Source: Streptomyces sp. A012304
GTDB lineage: Bacteria; Actinomycetota; Actinomycetes; Streptomycetales; Streptomycetaceae
DNA length: 64,000 nucleotides
Reading direction: 5' to 3'
Assembly: GCF_026008495.1 (NCBI RefSeq)
Contig: NZ_BQUN01000097.1
Location: 1 to 64,000 of the forward strand
The position numbers and the translations under genes are program-made. Every line of letters begins with the position of its first letter. Position 1 is the first letter of the stretch. The notes beneath the pieces were generated by a model. That model was not told where the DNA came from and searched no databases. It saw nothing but the letters and a program-made list of their open reading frames with translations. Below are positions 50,858-59,226 of the stretch, in pieces.

Positions 50858-52384
50858 ATGAAGAACTCATCGGCCACCGTCTCCCGCGGTTCCCCCGACG
50901 CCCTGTCCACCCGGCGCAAACAGGCGCTGACCAGCCTGTTCTCCTTCCTCTCCCCGAGTGACCGGGACGCCGTCACCAGGTCCGCCGAGCGCCTGCGGAG
51001 CACCCTGCGGGAGCAGGGGTCCGCAGACAGCGGATGCGTCCTGGTCGCGTACGGGGGAGGCAAGGACAGCAGCTACACCCTCTCCTTCGTACGGGCGATG
51101 CAACTGCTCCTCGCCGACCGGTACGGACACACCTTCACGCTCCGGGCCGCCACCAACCGGCACGCGGGCATGCCGCGCGCGGTGATGGAGAACATCGACC
51201 GGGCGTACCGGGCCCTGGACATGCACACGGATCCGGCCTGTGAGCTGCTGATCATCGACGGAACAGAGGTTTCGCCGTTCCGGGTCGACGCGCCGCCGTC
51301 GCCCACGGTGACCGCCCGCAACCGCCTCGACATCCTGATGACCGGGCACCGTACCGGTGCCGACGCCCGCCCCACGTTCTGCAACGCGTGCAACCTGAGC
51401 ATGGCCAACGCCTTCGGGGTCGCGGCCGCTCACGGCACGGGCGCCGACGTCATCATCACCGGTGACTCCGCCGACGAGCAGCGCGCGTACACGGCCTGGA
51501 TCAACCGGCTGGCCCGCCAGGTCCCGCGCAAGGAACCGACACGGCGGGCAGCGGGGTTCCCCGAGGTGCTGGACGCCCTGGACGATGTGGCCCAGGCCTA
51601 CTTCCGCGACATCCACGGCACCGACGCCGCGGCGTCCGAGGCCGAGCACGCGGTCCAGTCCTCCGTACCGCCGACCCTGCGCTTCTTCTCCATCTACGGG
51701 GACACCGACTACGACGCCGGAAGCCACTGGGACCTCCTCACCCGCCACCTGGGCTTCGTCTTCGACGACCTGGCGTTCAGCTTCACCGAGTCCGACTGCG
51801 CCAACCCGGCACTGATGGCACACCTGCGGGGCCTGAAATGCCGGCACGTGTACGGCCGTGACTACCGCGAGGGACTCCAGGAGTACGTCGGCTTCGCCCT
51901 GGCTCTGATGCGGCGCAAGGAGTTCCCGCAGGCCCTGGTCGACATGATGGCGGAACGGTACGCCGCCACGGACGCGCACGAGACGCTGCGGGACCGGGTC
52001 AACGCCTTCGCCCGCGAGGCCTACGGGCTGGACGAGGAGCAGCTCATCTGTATGGTCCACGCGCCGTTCACCGCCCGCGGCGCCCATCTCGGCCGCTACC
52101 TCACGAGCCGGGCCGCGCACCTCGCCGGACACGAACGGGCCATCCGCGCCCTGCTCACCTCGACGGCCCACGACCCGGGGGAGCGGAACGCGCGCAGCCC
52201 CCTCACCGCGAAGCTGGAGGAACTCAGCGGCCTGCGCCTGCACCAGCTGCGGATCCTGTACGGCAGCGACATGCACCCCCCGCTGGTGCGGAGCATCCTC
52301 CAGGGCGACCCGCACAAGGCCGCCATCCGGACCCGGCACGCCCCCGAGGGGCCGGAGGTCACCGAGACCATCTCCGGACGGTGA
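50858..52384 (+). CDS. PP-loop (N-type ATP pyrophosphatase/AANH) enzyme of unknown substrate
   Basis: The 508-aa protein has a PP-loop VLVAYGGGKDSSYTL (GGGKDSS, about 66-72), replacing SGGxDS; this fold adenylates a substrate and releases pyrophosphate. A CxxC pair (Cys175-NA-Cys178 in TFCNACNLSMANAF) and the downstream ITGDSADEQ (about 200-208) sit where TtcA/TilS-type enzymes have their metal cysteines and GHHxDD. The C-terminal half (about 230-508) is helical and unrecognised. Enzymes of this superfamily make amides, thioamides or thiolated nucleosides. ATG 50858 is preceded by GGAGAAG. The stop overlaps the ATP-grasp start (GTGA), so the two enzymes are coupled and probably consecutive in one pathway. 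Confidence 0.75.
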   Translation: MKNSSATVSRGSPDALSTRRKQALTSLFSFLSPSDRDAVTRSAERLRSTLREQGSADSGCVLVAYGGGKDSSYTLSFVRAMQLLLADRYGHTFTLRAATNRHAGMPRAVMENIDRAYRALDMHTDPACELLIIDGTEVSPFRVDAPPSPTVTARNRLDILMTGHRTGADARPTFCNACNLSMANAFGVAAAHGTGADVIITGDSADEQRAYTAWINRLARQVPRKEPTRRAAGFPEVLDALDDVAQAYFRDIHGTDAAASEAEHAVQSSVPPTLRFFSIYGDTDYDAGSHWDLLTRHLGFVFDDLAFSFTESDCANPALMAHLRGLKCRHVYGRDYREGLQEYVGFALALMRRKEFPQALVDMMAERYAATDAHETLRDRVNAFAREAYGLDEEQLICMVHAPFTARGAHLGRYLTSRAAHLAGHERAIRALLTSTAHDPGERNARSPLTAKLEELSGLRLHQLRILYGSDMHPPLVRSILQGDPHKAAIRTRHAPEGPEVTETISGR

Positions 52385-53700
52385 GTGCCATGACCCTGAC
52401 CCACAACGCGTTCGTCCAGGTCGGCGCGGCCCGCGACGGACTGGACCCGTACCTCGCCTGCGCACGGCGGCGCGAGATGCCGGCGGTGCTGGTGGAGACG
52501 CCCGCCTACCTGGCCTGGCGCCGCAAACTCCGACGACGGCCCTTCGACGCCGAACTCGCCGTGCCCGCCCCCGAGGACCCGCAGCAGGTGGCCGCCGCAC
52601 TGCACGCCGCCGGCGTCGCCCCGGCCCTGGTGCTCGCCGGATTCGAGCGGTACGTCGAGGCCGCGTTCCGTCTGGCGGCCCAGCGGCACGTGGCGCCGTG
52701 GCCGTACGTCGGCCCCGCCTTCCGCCCGCCGGACAAAGCCGGGCAGCGCACGGCACTGAGCCGTCGCGCACCCGAGATACCCCAGCCGCCGTACGTCCAC
52801 ATGCGACTGAACGGCACCGCGCCCCGCCTCCACGACGGCGACGGGGTGTGGAAGGGCACCGCGGCGACGCTGCGCGAACTGGATTTCCCGCAGGTCGTGA
52901 AGCCCGTCGACGGGGGCGGTGGCCTCGGTGTGCGTCTGGTGCGGGACGAGACCGAGCGCCGGCAGGCCCTGGCGGAGGCCGCCACGGCCGCCAACTACGG
53001 AGGGGCGGCGTTCACCGGCCTCCTGGTGGAGGAGTGCGTCACGGGTACGGAGTACTCGCTGCAATGCCTCGCCTGGGAAGGCAAGGCGCACGTTCTCTGT
53101 GTCTGCGAGAAGGTCGTCCTGCCCGAGGAGGACGGCGGCCTCCTCGGCTTCCGGGAGAGCGGCCACATCGCCATGGACGCGGACCAGGCGCCGCCGACGC
53201 TGCGGGAAGTGGCGCAGGCGTGTGCCGAGGCCACCGGCTATCGCGAGGGCCCCTTCCACATCGACCTGATCCACAACGCGCGGGGACCGCACTTCCTGGA
53301 GATGGGTTTCAGGCTCTCCGGTTTCGGGCTGGTGGCCCTCGTCGGACGCGCCACCGGGCTGGACTGGGCGGAACAGGCCTTCGCCGCCCACGCGGACCGT
53401 CAGGAGCCGGCCCGGCCGAACGGCGACACACGACGCCGGGCCGTCGCCCAGCTCGTCGTGACCCGCCCCAAGCAGCTGGAGCGGGCCGAGCGGCTGGCCG
53501 CCGAGGACCCCCGGGTGCGGGTGGAAGCGGCCCCCGCGGCCCCCGGCACGGAGGAGTTCACCGGACCCGACCTCGCCTCCCTCGCCCCCGACCGTCAACG
53601 CCACGCCACGATCCTCGGCAAGGTCCAGCTGGAGGACGACAGCACCGACCGCCTCCGGAGCCGGCTGCGCTACTGCGCCGCGGGCGGGCAGGCGGGCTGA
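52381..53700 (+). CDS. ATP-grasp ligase coupled to the PP-loop enzyme
   Basis: The 439-aa enzyme has an N-terminal pre-ATP-grasp domain, then ATP-binding elements: Lys174 in VVKPVDGGGGLGV, the hinge LLVEECVTGTEYS, and the metal-binding segment FHIDLIHNARGPHFLEMGFR with Asp, Glu and Arg in the expected order. ATP-grasp ligases join a carboxylate to an amine or thiol through an acyl phosphate, often making dipeptides or amides in natural-product pathways. GTG 52381 overlaps the PP-loop stop. The last 31 bases overlap the 3' end of the convergent nitrilase gene. The substrate is unknown. Confidence 0.85.
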   Translation: MSAMTLTHNAFVQVGAARDGLDPYLACARRREMPAVLVETPAYLAWRRKLRRRPFDAELAVPAPEDPQQVAAALHAAGVAPALVLAGFERYVEAAFRLAAQRHVAPWPYVGPAFRPPDKAGQRTALSRRAPEIPQPPYVHMRLNGTAPRLHDGDGVWKGTAATLRELDFPQVVKPVDGGGGLGVRLVRDETERRQALAEAATAANYGGAAFTGLLVEECVTGTEYSLQCLAWEGKAHVLCVCEKVVLPEEDGGLLGFRESGHIAMDADQAPPTLREVAQACAEATGYREGPFHIDLIHNARGPHFLEMGFRLSGFGLVALVGRATGLDWAEQAFAAHADRQEPARPNGDTRRRAVAQLVVTRPKQLERAERLAAEDPRVRVEAAPAAPGTEEFTGPDLASLAPDRQRHATILGKVQLEDDSTDRLRSRLRYCAAGGQAG

Positions 53701-54632
53701 TCGCTGTGGTCGCACAGCACCACGCCCTCCTTGGAGCGCTCGTCGACATGGAGCGTGAACACGTCCGGCCGGGCGTAATGGCCCGTCACATCCAGATCGA
53801 AGCGGGCTCGGGCGAGTTCACCGAGGTCCAGCTCGGCGATCAGCGTCCCCTCGGCGTCCCGCAACGGACCGGCCAGTACGTCCCCGAGCGGCGAGACGAT
53901 GACACTGCCGCCCCCGATCAGCACGGTGTCCGGTTCCTCGCCCTGCACCGGATGCACATCGGCCGGCAGATCACCCCGCAGCAGGTACTGGCAGGCGCTC
54001 AGCACGAAACACCGGCCCTCCAGCGCCACATGACGCATCGACGCCTGCCAGTTGTCGCGGTCGTCCACGGTCGGGGCGCACCAGATGTCCACGCCCTTGG
54101 CATACATGGCCGTGCGGAACAGCGGCATGTAGTTCTCCCAGCAGATCGCCGACCCCAACCGCGAACGGCCGGTGTCGATCACCGGGAGCGTGGAGCCGTC
54201 CCCGAAGCCCCACACCAGACGCTCGGCCCCGGTCGGCATCAGCTTGCGGTGCTTGGCCAGGAAACCCCCGGGCCCGAAGAACAACGCCGCACAGTGCAGT
54301 GTCCGGCCGCTCCGCTCGACCGCGCCCACCACCAGATGGCAGCCCAGATCCCGGGTCAGCGCGGCCAGCGCCTCCGTCTCCGGCCCGGGCACGTCGATGG
54401 CCGACTCCCAGTAACGGCGGAACTCCTCCCGCCCGGGAGCCGTCCGCCTGCCCACCGTGACCCCGAAGTCCAGGCCCTTGGGATACCCGCCCAGGAACGC
54501 CTCCGGCAGCACCACCACTTCGGCGCCCTGCCGCACCGCGTCGGCCACCAGGTCCAAGGCCTTGGCCAGCATGCCGGAGGTGTCGAAGAGCCGGGAGCCC
54601 GCCTGCACGACGGCGGCCGTCACATGAGTCAT
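53670..54632 (-). CDS. Nitrilase (carbon-nitrogen hydrolase)
   Basis: The 320-aa enzyme has the Glu-Lys-Cys triad of the nitrilase superfamily: Glu44 (LPEAFLGGYPKG), Lys130 (HRKLMPT) and Cys164 (GSAICWENYMPL). CWENYMPLFR with ALEGRCFVLSACQYL is the pattern of true (aliphatic or aromatic) nitrilases of branch 1 rather than amidases or carbamoylases. It converts R-CN to R-COOH plus ammonia, forming spiral oligomers. It is convergent with the ATP-grasp gene and overlaps it by 31 bp, an uncommon extent that suggests one C-terminus was recently extended. It might act in the same pathway, or be an independent detoxification gene. Confidence 0.9.
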   Translation of the reverse strand: MTHVTAAVVQAGSRLFDTSGMLAKALDLVADAVRQGAEVVVLPEAFLGGYPKGLDFGVTVGRRTAPGREEFRRYWESAIDVPGPETEALAALTRDLGCHLVVGAVERSGRTLHCAALFFGPGGFLAKHRKLMPTGAERLVWGFGDGSTLPVIDTGRSRLGSAICWENYMPLFRTAMYAKGVDIWCAPTVDDRDNWQASMRHVALEGRCFVLSACQYLLRGDLPADVHPVQGEEPDTVLIGGGSVIVSPLGDVLAGPLRDAEGTLIAELDLGELARARFDLDVTGHYARPDVFTLHVDERSKEGVVLCDHSDQPACPPAAQ

Positions 54633-54703
54633 GCCAGAAATGTACGAGCCCGCGTGTCCGGCGGCGGCAGCGACGCGGAGACGCGGAGAAGGGAAGCACG
54701 CCG

Positions 54704-54864
54704 ATGAGGACGACCGACACCTATACCCGGCTCATCGAACTGCTGGAGGCCAGCGACGCCCGGTACCGCCTCCTGCACCGCTCCCCGGAAGGGCGCGCAC
54801 CGACCGGGCCGGCGCCCTGCGCGGCCACCGCCTCGAACAGGCGGACTCCGTGACCGCGCCATGA
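54704..54864 (+). pseudogene. Frameshifted, truncated YbaK/aminoacyl-tRNA deacylase-like gene
   Basis: ATG 54704, after GGGAAG, encodes TYTRLIELLEASDARYRLLH then RSPEGR, the opening of actinobacterial YbaK/ProXp-type deacylases. Near 54791-54800 the expected sequence moves to another frame, which reads RTDRAGALRGHRLEQADS (compare ALRGHxLxQAAK in intact proteins) and stops at 54862-54864. A 2-bp insertion or 1-bp deletion in GGGCGCGCACC explains the shift. The remaining 100 or more catalytic residues are gone. The reading without a shift ends after 50 codons. Confidence 0.65.
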
Positions 54865-54926
54865 GCGGCGCCGGCCGGCCGCCGCTCGGCCGACGGCGCG
54901 GGTCACGGACGTCGTGGGGCCGGCTG

Positions 54927-56537
54927 TCAGAGGCCGGTGGCGACGGTCTGCTCGAAGCGGCGGAAGGCGGTCTCCTGGCGCCACTGGGCGGCGGCCTTCG
55001 GGCTGGTGTCCAGCAGGCGGCGGCAGGCCGGGCCGGGGTCCGCGGCGCCGGGGCGCGCGGACCGGCAGGCGGCGGTCGTGCGGTAGCCGTCGCGGGTGGG
55101 GTTGCCCCGCCAGAGACTGGCGCCGGGAAGGAAGGCGTACTCCAGGGAGGCGCGGGCGAGGTCCTTCAGCTCCGGGTAGGTCAGGCCGTAGGTCGCTGCG
55201 GCGTACTGGTACTCGTGGCTGATGTCGATACGGCTGATGCCGGGGTCGTCGGTGGCCAGGACGACGGGCACACCGTGGGCACGGTAGGTCCGGAAGGGAT
55301 GGCTGTCGCCGCGGACACCGAGGATCTGCGCGTTGCTGGTGAAGGGGACCTCCACGGCGATCTCACGCTCGGCCATCGTGCGGGCGGTGCGCTGCCAGTC
55401 GTCCTCGTGGACGAGGTCGACGCCGTGGCCGATCCGCTCGGCGCGGGCGACGTCGACGGCTTCCTTGATGTGGGACTTCAGGTGCTCCGGCTTCACCAGA
55501 CCGGGCCACAGCTCGCCCGCGTGGAGGGTGACATGGGCCTTGGGATAGACGCCGCGCAGATGGTTCAGCATGCGCATCTGGAGGCTGTAGTGGGCGAGGG
55601 AGCTGTCCCAGTCCTCGGGCTGGACGAGATTGACGGCGACGAACCGCGGGTCGCGCTCGGCCAGGCGCATGCCGAGGGCCATCTGGGTGAAGACCCGCTC
55701 CGGTGAACTGCCGCGGGAGACCTGGGAGATCCAGCGCACGGGCAGACGGCAGGCCGGCTGGGGGCTGCCGCTGTCGCAGCGGGCGGCGGCGCGGAACTCG
55801 GCGTCGGCGTCGTCGGCCTCCTTGCGGGCCTCGGCGACCAGCTCGTCCAGCTTGCCGCCGGCCGTCAGCTTGCCGTGCAGCCTGGCCAGGTCGGCGTCCC
55901 AGCCGACCTCGGTGGCGAGGTTCTTCGCCCCGTCGGAGGCCGGGCTGACCATCGTCTCCAGATAGAACTGGTTCTGCGTGGCGACATCGTTGGCGACCTG
56001 GGCGAGGAGCTTGCCGCGGTGGCGCCAGGTCACTTCACCGAACTTGCCGAAGGCGTCGAAGAAGTGGTCATGGCCGTTGCCGCCGGGCGGGAAGTCCTGC
56101 ATGGACCAGGCGCGCACGATCGCGTCATGGAAGGCGCGGTCGGTGCGGGCGTCGGCGGCGGGGCGGGTGCCGGCGCCGCACGGCGGGGCGACGGCGGTCA
56201 TCGTCGCCGTGTCGACGCACAGCCCGTCCTCGGCGGCCAGCTCGATCAGGTACTCGGTCCTGACCGCGCCGGAGAGGTGGTTGTGCAGTTCCCCGCCCTT
56301 GGGCAGGCGGCGGAAGAAGTCACGCAGCAGGCGCCGGTCACCGCGGACGGCGTCCATATAGGCAGCCGCGCCCGTCTCCAGCGCGGTCGTCGGACGCGGG
56401 GGAGGCGCGGCTCGCTCGTCACCGGGCACGGACCCGGCGGCATGGACGGACGTCGAGGAGAGCAGCGTCAAGGCGCTGAGGCCGGTGACGGCCACGGTGA
56501 GGGTCCGGCGCGAGAGACCAGGAATGCGGTGAGTCAC
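54927..56537 (-). CDS. Secreted adenosine deaminase-family protein
   Basis: The 536-aa protein has an RR-containing signal (SRRTLTVAVTGLSALTLLSS, cut near VHA-AG) and an ADA-type TIM barrel. Zinc and catalytic residues are visible: HNHLSGA (HxH), LHAGELWPG (His and Glu), IGHGVDLVHEDD, and TDDPGISRI (Asp pair). Extracellular ADA-like enzymes turn (2'-deoxy)adenosine into inosine; the long N-terminal extension before the barrel recalls ADGF/CECR1-type proteins. The start is uncertain: GTG 56537 gives a clean signal peptide but lacks a ribosome binding site. A perfect inverted repeat (56599-56616) lies upstream. The substrate could be extracellular adenosine or an adenosine-based antibiotic. Confidence 0.82.
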   Translation of the reverse strand: MTHRIPGLSRRTLTVAVTGLSALTLLSSTSVHAAGSVPGDERAAPPPRPTTALETGAAAYMDAVRGDRRLLRDFFRRLPKGGELHNHLSGAVRTEYLIELAAEDGLCVDTATMTAVAPPCGAGTRPAADARTDRAFHDAIVRAWSMQDFPPGGNGHDHFFDAFGKFGEVTWRHRGKLLAQVANDVATQNQFYLETMVSPASDGAKNLATEVGWDADLARLHGKLTAGGKLDELVAEARKEADDADAEFRAAARCDSGSPQPACRLPVRWISQVSRGSSPERVFTQMALGMRLAERDPRFVAVNLVQPEDWDSSLAHYSLQMRMLNHLRGVYPKAHVTLHAGELWPGLVKPEHLKSHIKEAVDVARAERIGHGVDLVHEDDWQRTARTMAEREIAVEVPFTSNAQILGVRGDSHPFRTYRAHGVPVVLATDDPGISRIDISHEYQYAAATYGLTYPELKDLARASLEYAFLPGASLWRGNPTRDGYRTTAACRSARPGAADPGPACRRLLDTSPKAAAQWRQETAFRRFEQTVATGL

Positions 56538-56598
56538 AGGAGGATGATCGCCAGCGCGGGCGGTCGGAACCCGGTTCCGGGGCGGTGTGTGCGGGGCG

Positions 56599-56616
56599 AT
56601 CACCCGGGCGGGTGAT
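56599..56616. promoter_or_regulatory. Inverted repeat upstream of the adenosine deaminase gene
   Basis: ATCACCCG-GG-CGGGTGAT is a perfect 8-bp repeat with a 2-bp centre about 62 bp before the deaminase start codon. It is a plausible operator for an unidentified regulator. Confidence 0.4.
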
Positions 56617-56763
56617 TCACTCGCACGCGTGAGCCCATACCGGCGGCATGCCACGGGAGTTGGCAGCGGAACGCGCACCTGCGCGGTGGAGCCCACCGAG
56701 CCCGCCGGGGGAGTCCGGTGCGGTGCGCTGCGACAGCCGTCCGCGCGGACCGGAGGCCGCGGC

Positions 56764-57795
56764 TCACGCCGGGTCGGGCAGGTGCCCGGCGGTCGTGTCG
56801 GACGGCGGGTAGAACTGGGCGTACCAGCGGCGCAGTGCCCTGATGCCCCGTTCGTGGGAGAGCAGGACCGGGCGTGGCTGGTGGATCTTGTGGTCCCAGA
56901 TGCGGACCTCCTCGCGCACCTCGGCCAGCGCTTCCGCGCGGAAGACGAGTTTGAGGGCGGGTGCCAGGAAGGGCAGTCGCGGTGGCTTGCGCAGGTAGTA
57001 GAGCATCCGCATCTCGCTGGTGCGGTCGTCGACGGGGGTGGTGAGGGCGACGGCGGTCACCGACAGGACCGGGCCGTGGGCGCGGACCACCATGACGCCC
57101 GGCCCGTACATGAACGCGTCGAAGGTGTTGTCGATGTCCCAGCCGAGGACGCGCCGGCGGATCCGGCCGCGGACCTCGGCGAACGGGCCGTGCGTCCGCA
57201 GCTCCTGGACAGGGGGTTCGCTCTGGCCGTGGATGAAGTGGAAGTGGGACTCGTCCACGATGTTCTCGCGCATCTCCTGGACATGGACGCGTGCCCGGCA
57301 GACGTCGTCGATCGGCCGGGCGAAGTCACGGGACACCGTCTCCGGGATCTCCGGCACGTCCCACGACGGCTCACCCGGCCCGACATGGACGAAGACGAGC
57401 CCGCTGTGCTCCCGGACCGGGAAGCCGCCGAGGGAGACCTTGGGGGTGCGGGCCGCGAACGGGGCCTTCACGCACCGGCCGTCCGCGGCGAACCGCCAGC
57501 CGTGGAAGGGGCATTGCAGAGTGCCGTCCACGACCTTCCCGCCGACGCCGAGGTGCGCGCCGTAGTGCGGGCAGTACGCGTCACGTACGGACGCCCGACC
57601 GTCCGTGCCGCGGAAGGCGACGAGGGCTCGTCCGAAGTAGTGCAGGCTGACGACCCGGCCCGGTCGCAGCTCCGTGCTGCGGAGCACGGCGTACCAGCCG
57701 TAGGGGACGGACGGCATCGGGTACGCGTCGGCGCGCGGGTCCCGCGGCACGGCCGTGAGGCCGCCATGGCTGTCATGGCTACGACGAAGTAACAT
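56764..57795 (-). CDS. Rieske non-heme iron oxygenase (DAF-36/KshA-like)
   Basis: The 343-aa protein has an N-terminal Rieske domain with the 2Fe-2S ligands C75-x-H77 (YCPHYGAHLG) and C95-xx-H98 (QCPFHGW). A C-terminal catalytic domain has the mononuclear iron motif in RENIVDESHFHFIHG. This arrangement matches cholesterol 7-desaturase (DAF-36/Neverland) and 3-ketosteroid 9-alpha-hydroxylase KshA, so a sterol or other lipophilic ring substrate is plausible. Ferredoxin and reductase partners are not encoded nearby. The gene is leftward, 226 bp downstream of the deaminase start, and monocistronic. Confidence 0.85.
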   Translation of the reverse strand: MLLRRSHDSHGGLTAVPRDPRADAYPMPSVPYGWYAVLRSTELRPGRVVSLHYFGRALVAFRGTDGRASVRDAYCPHYGAHLGVGGKVVDGTLQCPFHGWRFAADGRCVKAPFAARTPKVSLGGFPVREHSGLVFVHVGPGEPSWDVPEIPETVSRDFARPIDDVCRARVHVQEMRENIVDESHFHFIHGQSEPPVQELRTHGPFAEVRGRIRRRVLGWDIDNTFDAFMYGPGVMVVRAHGPVLSVTAVALTTPVDDRTSEMRMLYYLRKPPRLPFLAPALKLVFRAEALAEVREEVRIWDHKIHQPRPVLLSHERGIRALRRWYAQFYPPSDTTAGHLPDPA

Positions 57796-57855
57796 GCGCC
57801 GAGGCTAACGTCGCGCCCAGGTCCGCGAAGGCGAAATGCGGGCGGCGGTGGTCAC

Positions 57856-58128
57856 TTGGCGCGGATCGGCGCACCCCCGTCACCGGCGCTCCGGAAGCTG
57901 CTCGACGCCGAGCACGACGACAGTCCGGTGATCGAGGTGTCCGTCACGAGGACGCGCCACCTGATCGACGGCGCCGAGCACGACCCGGCCGGCTTCCTCA
58001 CGTCGGCCGATGCCTGGGCGGCTCGGCACCTGCCCGACTACGCCTCCCCGGTCACCGCCGCCCTCGCGCGGGCCCTCTCCCTTCCCTCGCCGGGCCGTAC
58101 CACCGAAGCCGGGAAGGCCCGCCGGTAG
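57856..58128 (+). CDS. Short unrecognised open frame with strong codon bias
   Basis: The 90-codon frame from TTG 57856 shows the high third-position G/C of real Streptomyces genes until about 58060, where it enters the 3' end of the convergent regulator gene. I do not recognise the protein (core EVSVTRTRHLIDGAEHDPAG and SADAWAARHLPDYASP). No ribosome binding site precedes it, and the region upstream carries no longer frame, so it may be the remnant of a larger gene that lost its 5' part. Confidence 0.35.
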   Translation: MARIGAPPSPALRKLLDAEHDDSPVIEVSVTRTRHLIDGAEHDPAGFLTSADAWAARHLPDYASPVTAALARALSLPSPGRTTEAGKARR

Positions 58129-59093
58129 TCGCCCGGTGACACCCCGACGTGCTTGAGGAAGTGGTGCCGGAGGTTGTTGGCCGTGCCGAGGCCGCTCAGC
58201 TCGCCCACCTTCTCGATCGGAAGGTCCGTCGATTCCAGCAGTGTCCGGGCGCGCCCCAGACGCTGCTCCAGGAGCCACTGAAGCGGAGTCGTCCCGGTGG
58301 CCGCGTGCAGCCGCCGGTAGAAGGTGCGCGGACTCATCGCGGCCCGCCGCGCCAGGTCCGCCACCGTCAGCGGGCGGTCCAGGTGAGCCCTGGCCCAGTC
58401 CAGAACGGGGGCCAGTCCCTCGTCGTCCCTCGTCGGCACGGACAGCTCGATGAACTGGGCCTGCCCGCCGGGCCGGTGGGCGGGCACCACCATCCGGCGG
58501 GCCAACTGGTTGGCGACATGCGCGCCCAGGTCGCGGCGCACCAGATGCAGGCACAGGTCGAGCCCGGCGGTCAGCCCGGCGCTGGTGAGCACATCGCCGT
58601 CGTCGACGTACAGCACGGACGCGTCGACCCGCACCTTCGGGTAGCGCTCGGCCAGTTGGGCGGTGTGCATCCAGTGGGCGGTGGCACGGCGCCCGTCGAG
58701 CAGCCCCGCCTCGGCGAGCGCGAAGGCCCCGGTGCACAGGGAGACCATGCGCGCGCCCGCGTCGTGGGCGCGACGCAGGGCCGTGATGAGCTCCGGCGGC
58801 AGCGGGCTGCCCTCCTCGACGCAGGCATCGGGCACGGAGGGCACGATGACCGTGTCGGCGCCCACGAGATCGTCCAGACCGTAAGGGGTCCGCAGCGCCA
58901 GCCCGGTGGCGCCGGCCGGCGCGCCGTCCCGCGCTCGCGGTCCGGGTCCGCACAGCCGCAACTCGTACCAGGGATCGGCCAGATCGGACTGCGGCTTCCC
59001 GAACACTGTGCAGGGGATGCTCAGTTCATAGAGGTCCCAGGAGGGAACCCCGATCTCCTCGGTCACGACAACGGCGACAGAACCCACGCTCAT
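58038..59093 (-). CDS. GlxA-type transcriptional regulator (DJ-1/PfpI domain plus AraC HTH)
   Basis: The 351-aa protein has an N-terminal DJ-1/PfpI-like domain (about 5-190) with the nucleophile-elbow-like VSLCTGAFALAEAG, and two AraC helix-turn-helix motifs (about 230-325: LTVADLARRAAMSPRTFYRR and LSGLGTANNLRHHFLKHVGV). GlxA-family members usually activate a neighbouring catabolic or detoxification gene. It is divergent from the imine-reductase-like gene (133-bp gap), its likely target. The ATG has no proper ribosome binding site (AGGG is only one base away), so the transcript may be leaderless. The C-terminal 30 residues beyond the HTH are arginine- and alanine-rich. Confidence 0.87.
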   Translation of the reverse strand: MSVGSVAVVVTEEIGVPSWDLYELSIPCTVFGKPQSDLADPWYELRLCGPGPRARDGAPAGATGLALRTPYGLDDLVGADTVIVPSVPDACVEEGSPLPPELITALRRAHDAGARMVSLCTGAFALAEAGLLDGRRATAHWMHTAQLAERYPKVRVDASVLYVDDGDVLTSAGLTAGLDLCLHLVRRDLGAHVANQLARRMVVPAHRPGGQAQFIELSVPTRDDEGLAPVLDWARAHLDRPLTVADLARRAAMSPRTFYRRLHAATGTTPLQWLLEQRLGRARTLLESTDLPIEKVGELSGLGTANNLRHHFLKHVGVSPGDYRRAFPASVVRPGEGRERARARAAVTGEA

Positions 59094-59226
59094 GCCCTGA
59101 AGGCTATGGCAGGAATTTGGTGAAGGACGTCACCGGTGTCACTTCTTCCGTGCGCCGCCCCCTGCGAGCGTTGGCCTGCACGTGATCACTCGTCACGAGC
59201 GACGTACACACGCAAGGAGCAAACGC

